Assembly: GCF_002865645.1 (NCBI RefSeq)
Contig: NW_020194638.1
Coordinates: 620,001 to 684,000 of the forward strand
DNA length: 64,000 nucleotides
DNA from: Hyaloscypha bicolor E
Lineage: Eukaryota > Ascomycota > Leotiomycetes > Helotiales > Hyaloscyphaceae
Direction of reading: 5' to 3'
How positions within the stretch are numbered: the stretch's first letter is position 1; each line of letters starts with the position of its first letter. The notes below the pieces were generated by a model. The model was not told the DNA's origin. It searched no databases and was given only the letters and a program-made list of their open reading frames with translations. Made by a program: the position numbers and the translations under genes. Below, in pieces: positions 55,663-64,000 of this stretch.

Positions 55663-57498
55663 TTAGACAAGGAGTTCCCCAATGAGAGCTTCAACTTGTG
55701 GCGGTCTACGCAAATTCTTGACCAGTTCTGAAGATGTGATTCTGTGGTTTGGGTTTATGGCAAGCATTTTAAGGAGTAGAAAATATTTGTCTGGTATTGT
55801 CTCCTTGCTTCTTTCGACCTCGCCAAACCACTCGAGTATCTTTGTAGCGGCATTCCCCTTCTCTATACGAATATTTGCGATTGTCCACTTACTAGGGGGT
55901 AATAGTGGCTATATGCCGAGAACAAATATCATAACGAGTCCATAATCCCAGATATTAGCTGGGCGCCCTCGTTTACCAGTGTGAAGGAACTCTGGTAGTA
56001 TATAAGTAGGTATTTCTCCATCCCAAAGTACTGGTTCGATAGTATTTTGGATAGAGAATCCAAAATTGCAAATCTTGGCCCGATAGCCTTTGCTAAAGAG
56101 GATATTTTCGGCTTTGATATTAAGATAGAGTATATTCTTGGAATAAATATACTCTATACCGCTACTAATATCTATCTATATCTGGTATACTATATCTTTA
56201 AATAATTCCGATATTCCCGTCCGTCTATAAACTTCGAAAGGTCTTATCTACCGTATTCTAACTCGAGGTATAAATTCGGAGTATTATAATTTAGAAGCTT
56301 TATAATAGACGGCTAGTAAAACGTGAGATTAAAGTAAAGAGGATTTTTATAGATTACTTATATAATCTAAGGAGCTTAATATCTTCTTTTTATTCCTCTA
56401 TATATCCGCAAACTTCTTTACTATATATTACCGGTATACCTTAATTGCAACTATAGTTCCTTTTGGAGTAGCCTTTTTGAAGACTAGTATTCGGCGTGTT
56501 TTGCCGATAAGTATATTCAGGGTACGAGCTCGGGGTGTTTTCCCCGTTTTCCCAATCGTCTTCCTATCTTCTCTAGTCCTCCCCTGGCCTTCCCTAGCTC
56601 CCTCCCCGTCTTCTCTAGTCGTCTCCCCCCCGTCTTCCACAGTTCTCTTCCTTATTATAGCCTCTTTATCCGAACGCTTTATTAGCAGTATTAGGGAGGG
56701 AGAGATAGGTACCTAGTTATGGTATATTTTTCTGGCAGCCTATAGTAGAATCTTGATCTCGAAGTCTAATTCTTTACCAAACGTTACTTGCCAATAACCG
56801 TACTTGAGTGTAGCTTCTTTATCCGGTATTATATTGTTCTCGACTTGAGGGACTATAAGGGACTATATATAGAATATAGATGCTAAGCCGCTAAAGAGTA
56901 CTAAGGAGCCGCAGTCTGGGTCTGGATATAGCTGGGCGTAAAAAAGGTTAATATAGCACGACTTCTTGTCGGCAGAATGTAGATGCTTGAGGACTACTTT
57001 ATTATCCTATAACCCGCCAAGCGTGAACTTTTCTTTATTCTCCGATTATTTAAGTAAAATGATCTCCTGGCTTCGGTTACGCCTTCGCCTAGTTATATAG
57101 GTCTGGTATTTTGAAGTATCCTTATTGTTTAGTATGGGGCTACCTTCGTTTTCGGAAGAGCTGGTATCGGGCGATGGTAAATAGATGCTTTCTTTGACTG
57201 GAAAGAGTATACTGTTATTCTCCTGTAAGCGGATAGAATAGAGTGCTAATTCGGACTTTGGAAGAAGGATTACTCGGAGGTTGGGGTTATCGGGAAGGGT
57301 CAAATTAATAGCTTCGACATTTTCTATTGCTCTTGATGTATTATATATACTGGCGCTAAGATGTATTATTAGATTAATTGGTGCGATCGAAGGAGCTTGA
57401 CTTACGAACTGAGAAGAGGGTATAGTAGTATTCTTATGGACTTGTCTGATCCTCGTATAGTTATTACGCCACCGGGGGTGCGTTTCGGTGGGGAGCAC
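55663..57498 (-). pseudogene. Protein kinase-like gene, RIP-mutated (N-terminal extension plus kinase domain)
   Basis: On the minus strand an N-terminal part (57498-57046; RWRNNYTRIRQVHKN...IILLPKSELALYS-type sequence) is followed by stop-bearing linker. The kinase lobe starts at about 56530 with GKTRRILVFKKATPKGTIVA and IKVYR (VAIK lysine). After RIP-rich sequence, LNIKAENILF replaces HRDxKPENIL and AKICNFGFS replaces the DFG box. Then TYILPEFLHTGKRGRPANIW, DYGLVMIF and NPNHRITSSELVKNL (subdomains VIII-XI) lead to a stop at 55663. Both catalytic Asp residues are changed to Asn (G-to-A), and several TAG/TAA/TGA stops occur. It is therefore dead. The N-terminal region might be an FHA-type module, but this is a guess. 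Damage is heaviest at 56.1-56.5 kb, and the 3' end is nearly intact. Confidence 0.72.
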
Positions 57499-57854
57499 TG
57501 CTGGCCAGCTATTCTGCCGAGCCTGTACTAGAAGGTTTTATTGGCCAACCGCCCAAACTACTTAACTGCCCAAAAATTAAAATCTTAATATTTAATTAAT
57601 ACCTTAATAAAAATTTAATTTCTATTAAATATTAATACTTTATAGTATTCTCAATCCCCTGATAGCTATATATTACTTTAAAACTATATAATATTACTAA
57701 AATTATTTATTTAATAGTATTTTTGGCATTTTTCTACCGATTTTTATTTTACTCTCTCTATCTCTTACTAATTTCTATATAGTTAATTAAATATCTTATA
57801 TAATATCCTAAATTCTTTAGTAATATATGGCTTAATATAAGAGAGTATTATAGT
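57499..57854. other. Transition into the right-hand AT block
   Basis: Normal composition ends at about 57570 (GGCCAACCGCCCAAACTAC), after which A/T dominates. There is no gene. Confidence 0.5.
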
Positions 57855-58148
57855 ATAATAGGCTATACTCTTTAAAAAATTATATTATTTTAGTAGTTTT
57901 AAGGTTTTAGTTATATAATAAAAGCTATAGTCTTTTATATATAAATTATAGAAATTATATAAGAAAGCTGGTTTTTTTATAGTTCTAGAGAATAATTCCT
58001 TTTTAGTATTTAATTAATTAAGTATTTATATACTATATATTATTTATATTTTACTATTTATACTTTTAATCTTATTATTTTATTATTAAGTTATATTTTA
58101 TATTCTAGTATACTTTATATAGGTTTTTGTTTTATTATAGTTTCTCTC
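57855..58148 (+). repeat. Dispersed ~290-bp repeat, copy 2 (inverted relative to 39685-39985)
   Basis: It matches the reverse complement of 39685-39985 over its full length with mostly transition differences and few indels. This copy is more AT-rich (GTCACG there is GTTATA here). It may be a solo LTR or SINE-like element, or a fragment of the same retrotransposon family. Confidence 0.75.
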
Positions 58149-59553
58149 TTATATATTTTATAGTAAGTAATATAGAGAAGATTAAAACTTTATAATTAAG
58201 GTAATACTTTTATAAGGTTCTAAGAGATATTTATAAGGTGAATTATTAGCTTAATAAGTTTAGAGAAAAAAGAACTATTATAATATCTTAAGCTTAAAGC
58301 TAAAATATTAAGAATATATAAGTATTAATCTTAGTATCTTATATTAATTTCTAATATATTTAGTAATTTGAATATAGGTTAACTATAAGATATAGTTACT
58401 AGTATAATATATAAAAGTAGTAAAAATAGAGGCTAATTATAAAAGAAAAAGAAGTAAAGAAAATAGAATAAGAAATATTATATTAAGATAATATAAATTA
58501 GATTTTAATTAGAAATAGGCTTTAATACTCGGAAATAAAGTTATATTATTAATTTATATATTATTTTTAGTTATAATAAAGACCGGAATAAAGATAGTAT
58601 TAGTTTTAGTAAAAAAGCTTATTTCTAAGTCCGGAAAAAATATCTAAAAAAGAAAATATTTTTAATTTTAAATAAAATAGTAAATAGAAATCGGGAGTAA
58701 AAATTAAAAAGAAATTGGAAATAAGAAATTATATAGATAATCTAGAGAAACTTCTAGAGAAAGAAAATAATACTAAATAGAAATAAAAAAGAGAATTTAG
58801 AAAAGTCAGAAAAATTAATAAAATTATATTTATTATATTTATTATTACTTTTAATAGTATTATTAAATATATTTAGTTTAGTAAAAATAAGGAGAAATAC
58901 TATAAATATTAAGCTAATAAAATAGAAAAGAGAATATAAATAATAAGAATAAGATTAGAAAAGCTATTATCTTATTATTATTAATATTAAAACTCGAACT
59001 TTAATTATATTTATTATTATTAACTAGTTTTTCTTAAATTCCGGTTCCTAAACTAAAAGATATATTTAAACGGGAAATTAGTTCTTTAGAAATCTTATTA
59101 GTAAAAGTTTTAAATATAGAAACTCTATAATTAATTATAGAAGAAATTATTAAGATTAATATAACTAAAAATAAATATATACTAGTACCGGATTTAAATC
59201 TGCTATTTATAGAAGCTTCTAAAATACTATAGTTTTAGGAAAGTAATATTTCTATAAATATATATAAAAACTATTATATTTCTAATAATACTAAAAGAAA
59301 GAAAATTATTTATTTTATCTTTTTCATTTATAAGAATTAGATTAAGGCTATACCGGAATATTATACTAATAATCTAGAAAATTACTAAAAGACTAAATTC
59401 TTTAAGGCCTTACTAAAGAAATTCCGAGAATATAAATATTTAAAATTAGCTATAATTTTCTTAATTAAATTATTATATAAGCCCAGAATAAAGAAATTTC
59501 TTCTAAATCTTATATTAATATATTTAATAAAGTATTAAAGAAATTATTAAAAA

Positions 59554-59696
59554 GAAATGAAATAAATGAAATAAATGAAATAAATGAAATAAATGAAATA
59601 AATGAAATAAATGAAATAAATGAAAAATGAAATAAATGAAATAAATGAAATAAATGAAATAAATGAAATAAATGAAATAAATGAAATAAATGAAAT
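59554..59696. repeat. Microsatellite, 9-bp unit GAAATAAAT
   Basis: About 16 copies are present with one irregular unit (GAAAAATGAAAT) near 59621. It lies inside the RIP-mutated retrotransposon. Confidence 0.92.
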
Positions 59697-59958
59697 TATT
59701 TAATATCGAGAATTTATAAGAGAATTATTTATTTTAATAAAAAATTATATTTTTAAAAATATAAATTTTAAACTTATAAATATTTTTATTTATAAATATA
59801 ATAAGATATATAAGAAGATAGTAATATTTTATTAGTATAAAGAAAAAAAATACTGTTTTAATATTACTAATAATTCAAATATATTCAGATTTAGATAAAA
59901 ATACTTAAATATAATAATTTATAATATAGTTTCTAAACCAGAAAATAATTACTTATTA

Positions 59959-60144
59959 CAGCAGAACCTCGCTATAACGATTGCCTCGGGACCGAGAATA
60001 TTTAATAATATTGCGAGGTTATTGTTAACTTTTGGTAGTAACAGGGGTTTGGGACCGAAAATATCTAATAATACTGCGAGGTTTTTGTATGGGGTACACG
60101 GACTAATTATTATATCAAGGGATCGTTATAGCGAGGTTCTGCTA
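59959..60144. mobile_element. MITE with pogo/Fot1-like TIRs, nested in gypsy element 3
   Basis: The termini CAGAACCTCGCTATAACGA (inverted at the right end as TCGTTATAGCGAGGTTCTG) are perfect over about 21 bp. They lie between TA dinucleotides at 59957-59958 and 60145-60146. At 186 bp it is non-coding. Internally it has two copies of GGGACCGA(A/G)AATAT(T/C)TAATAAT followed by TGCGAGGTT. It keeps C/G-containing sequence while its host is almost pure A/T, so it inserted after the host was mutated or was too short to be targeted. Confidence 0.87.
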
Positions 60145-63100
60145 TACTAGTTCTTTCTATTATATTTTCTAAAGCTATTATAAATATAAATAAAAAGAAA
60201 ATCCAGCCTATAGCTAATTATATAAAACCTACTAAAAGTAGTAAATCTAAAAAAGATAATATTAACTAGCTAGTAAGAAGTCTAGAAAAACTATCTATTA
60301 CTATTATAACTTAAGAGAATCTATAGAAATAATTTAATATAATTACTATTATAATTCGAGAAAATATTTATAGCCTATTTATATAATCTAATTAATTATA
60401 GTAGATATAATAGTATTAATAGTCTAGTAAGTATAATTCGGGTTTTTAAGAAAAATATACTAGAAGTTATAATAGAGGTTATAAGAAATACTATAATAGC
60501 TATAATAATTAAACTAGAATAAATAGAAAGTCTAAATAATTATATTCTAAAAGAAATTACTTTTAAATATAATTAGGAAATACTATTTAAGTTAATATAG
60601 CCTATAATATAGATCTAGAATTAAAAGAATAAATTTACTACAGGTATTATAATAAAAACAAAAATAATATTATTAATCTAGAATATATCTATATCTTTTA
60701 ATTCTATTACTTACTAATAAAAGAGCTTATAAATTATAGATATATTTACTAATTTAATAGAAAATAATATAAAAGGCTATTTAAGTTTAAATAAAAAAGT
60801 ATTTCCTTTTTTCTTACTAGTAAATACTAGTAGTTTAACTAAATTATTTTCTAAATCCGAAAAGAAGAATTTAATTATAACTTAAATATTTAACTTAAAA
60901 ATATTTAGAAATTAATAGAGAATATCTAGTTTACTAAATAAAAAAGAGAAAAAAGAACTAGCTAACCGGAATCTATATATAAAAGCAAGTAAATTATATT
61001 TAGAGAATCTAAATAGCTATTTTGCTTTAGAGGAAATTATATTAAAATTACTAATATTTCAGATTCTGAAATTAATAAATAATATTAAAATTTAGTTATA
61101 AATAGTATTTCTATTAATATTATAACGGATTTCTTATTAAGAAAAAAGAGAAAAGAAACAGAAATAGCTAAAGAGGTTTTCTGAAAATAAGCCAGAATAA
61201 AAGAAAAGCTATCTTATATAAAAGGCTAGAAGAATATTATTCTAAGAAATAATAAATAAGAAATAGTCTAGCTACAAATATAGATATTAATATTTCCGGA
61301 AATAAATAGAATAAATTAGAAACCTAGTATACTTTTAATTATAATAAGTATAGGATTTCTAAAATTAATAATATTCTAATAAAACTACTAAAGAAAATAA
61401 CTATTTTATTTCTAAAGATTTAAAAAGAAATAAAAATATTTATTAATATCTTAAAAATACTATATTTAGCTATTATATTTTAAAACTAATAAATTAAAGA
61501 TAATATTCTTTATTTTGCTATTATATAAATAGAAAATACTATTATATTAAATATAATTAAATATACTAGAAGATTTATAAAGCTAGTAGTTATAGCTTAT
61601 ATAATAAATAAAATATTTAAGAAATTAGAAATACTAATTTAAATATCTAATACTAATAGAATTATTTAATTTAAAAATAATAGTATTAATATTCGAATAT
61701 TATTAGTTTATAAATATATTATATAATCTCTATATCTCTAATTTATATTTTAAAAACTTTAAAGAAATATTAAATATAAAAGAATAATTAATACTAGAGC
61801 TAAAGTTAATATTTTTCTTAAAAAGATTTCTAGAAATATTAGTAAAATAATATATAATATTATAGATTATTAAATATCTATTATTATTAGAACTAAATTT
61901 AGATTTATAGAAATAATAAAGTTTAAAACTAAAGTTATAAATAAAATAGAATATAAAGATATATTTTTTCTAGTTAAAAGAGTTTTAAAGATTTTATTTA
62001 ATTAACTATTTTTAGTAAAGATAAAAATAAATATTATATATAAAAGTAATAGTTTATAGAATAAAAGATTTACTAATTTTAAAAATAACTAGAATACTTA
62101 TACTATTATAATTATTTTATTTTTAAAGAATACCTGAAAATAATAAAAATAAAATTTTTAAAAATACTAAGCTTTTAGAATTAAGAAATTAAGTAATATA
62201 AAATAGAATCTAATATTATAACTAGTAGTAATATTAGAGGAAATAGAAAGATATTAGAGTTTCTTACTAATTCTTTTATTTTAGGTTTAAAAGTTCAGAA
62301 AATTAATAATATTTTTAAAGAAACTAAAGCAGAAAAAACTCTAATTAGAATATTATTAAAAGTAATTCCGGATTTAATAAAAAAAGGAGTAAAAAAAATA
62401 TTAAATAAAGATATTTCTAAAGAAAAAATAAAGTAATATTTTCTAATAATAAAGAAATATATTTCTAAAACTAAGAAATATAGAACCTAAAACTAGAAAG
62501 AATTCTGGAATATATAAAAGCTTAAGAAAAAATATATTAGAATACTAGATAAAAAGATATTTTTTATATCTAATTAGAAAGAAATTAAATAAAAAAGTTA
62601 TAAATTCCGGAAATTAAATAAAAATAATATTAGAGAAAATAGCTATAGCTTTTAAAGAAGAAGGTAATAACTATAATTTATTTCTAGTTATAAAAATATA
62701 TAAAATATAAAATAAAAAGATTTAACTAGTAAATACTAATAATAGAACTAGAAAAGGCTTAAATAAATATCCGAACTAGTTTAAGAGATTTAAAATTAGA
62801 AAATATTTATAGAAATATATTATAAAAGTATAAGAACTATCTTTTATTAAGAATATTAGCTATTTTAAAAGATTTATAACTTATTTCGAAATATCTTAAA
62901 TAATTAGATATTAGTAACTAGCTTTAGAAAAAGAAACTAGCTATATTTCAAATATTAATAATTAATTAAATAAATATAATTATATTTAATTAGAAAGAAA
63001 TAGGAAAAGTTTATAAGAATATTAGCTTATCTATTCTAATTAAAACTATTAAATATAGGGCCTAGTAAGAGAAGAATTTTTTATATTTTAAAGCTCTAGT

Positions 63101-64000
63101 ACTAATAATAATAAAAATACTATTAAAATATCTAGATTATAGAATTCTTAAAAAATATAATAGATCTTACCGAAATTTATAGTTTTTAGTTACTAAAAAG
63201 ATTACTAGAACTTATAGACTAATTAATATTACTATAAAAATAAATTTAGTAATTCTATAAGATATTAATCTATTTTTATTTATTAATAAAATCTTAAAGA
63301 AATTTACTAGATATATTTATATTTCTTTAATTAATTTCTTTTTTAAATATAATTAACTTATACTAGATACTTATAATAAAGATTTAACTATATTTATAAT
63401 ATTTCTAAGGCTATTAAGAATAATTATACTATTTTAGAAAGCTATTAATTCTATTATATAGTTTATATAAATTATTATAACTATTCTAAAGAATCTATTT
63501 CCCGAAATTACTATATTATTTATTAATAATATTAGAATTAAAAAACTTTATATAAATTATAATAAATAGCTTATTTTATCTAGTATTCGGTATTTTATAT
63601 TTCAATATCTTTAAAACCTAAATATAACCTTAAATAAAGTTAAATAAGCCAGAACTAATATTAAAAAATATTATAATTCTATTATAATAATATAGTTATT
63701 ACTAGCTTTATTTATAAAGTATTTAGAAAAAGCCTTTTAAGCTTAGGAATTACTAAGATCTTAAAATAGAAATATTATAATAATATAATAGAAAATAAGA
63801 TATTTATTAGAATTATTATTTATTACTATATTTAAATTAAAGGCTTTAGAGTTATTACTAAATCTATTTATTATTTAATAAGAAAAGATATAATATAGAA
63901 CTAAAGTAATAAATAAATATAAGCTATATAAATTCTTTAAGAAAAGCCTACTACTATTTTAATATTTTATAAGTTATACTATAATTTATTAGAAGATTAG

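Larger units (their letters stand above)
58200..64000 (+). mobile_element. RIP-degraded Ty3/gypsy element 3, truncated by the window end
   Basis: The + strand carries a protease-like relic LLVNTSSLTKLF (about 60.8 kb). A clear reverse transcriptase lies at about 63.15-63.56 kb: RTYRLINITIKINLVI, LINFFFKYN, DLTIFIIFLRLLRI and FINNIRIK, where FIDD/FLDD would be catalytic. The order fits a Gag-Pol polyprotein whose RNase H and integrase would lie beyond 64000. The RT signature differs from elements 1 and 2, so it is another lineage. No LTR could be delimited. It contains a nested MITE (59959-60144) and a microsatellite (59554-59696). Confidence 0.75.

Noticed and set aside
59554..59696. Regular repeat block as a CRISPR-like array
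   Set aside because: The unit is 9 bp with no spacers, in a eukaryotic genome; it is a microsatellite.

Overview
The window looks like a chromosomal segment of a filamentous ascomycete (Pezizomycotina). Three things support this. Genes carry very short introns (45-70 nt) with GT...AG ends. Gene families are typical of such fungi (ENA/IID-type P-type ATPase, sedolisin S53, RTA1-like, Myb-like, Apple/PAN-type secreted protein, FkbM-like type II membrane protein). Long TA-rich tracts show decayed transposons in which CpA/TpG have become TpA, the footprint of repeat-induced point mutation (RIP). The genome is two-compartment: gene islands of normal composition alternate with AT blocks.

Layout. 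1-4.7 kb: RIP-killed Helitron (PIF1-type helicase). 4.8-7.2 kb: decayed charged ORF, a ~55-bp GC-rich minisatellite and a perfect foldback MITE. 7.2-10.4 kb: gene island with one intact FkbM-like gene (8222-9586). 10.4-21.3 kb: AT block holding a chromovirus-type Ty3/gypsy element (LTRs near 11738 and 18458). 21.3-31.8 kb: gene island. It begins with the broken 5' part of a sedolisin gene whose upstream region carries a hAT element (22010-23937, 8-bp target duplication CCCGATGG). It also has an apparently intact five-exon ENA-like cation ATPase (26132-29528) and a frameshifted unknown gene. 31.8-37.4 kb: the most extreme AT block. 37.4-44.3 kb: a second Ty3/gypsy element on the minus strand, inserted in the 3' part of a Tc1/mariner transposase gene (44343-45282). 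45.4-57.5 kb: mixed island with pseudogenes (RTA1-like, unknown two-exon gene, Myb-like, protein kinase) and two apparently intact secreted cysteine-rich protein genes facing away from each other (47433-49424 minus; 51867-53202 plus). Three foldback elements lie between those two genes. 57.5-64 kb: AT block with a third Ty3/gypsy element (running off the window), a nested TA-flanked MITE and a 9-bp microsatellite.

No prokaryotic operon logic applies. The four genes I believe may be functional are the FkbM-like membrane protein, the P-type ATPase, the ~30-module cysteine-ladder secreted protein and the PAN/coiled-coil secreted protein. The most unusual protein architecture is in the last two: one is a disulfide ladder of ~19-residue modules, the other a 15-residue-period coiled coil with one cysteine per period. 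Much else is genome-defence debris, including RIP-type stop codons in single-copy-looking genes beside the AT blocks. All identifications come from reading translations by eye; no database search was run.
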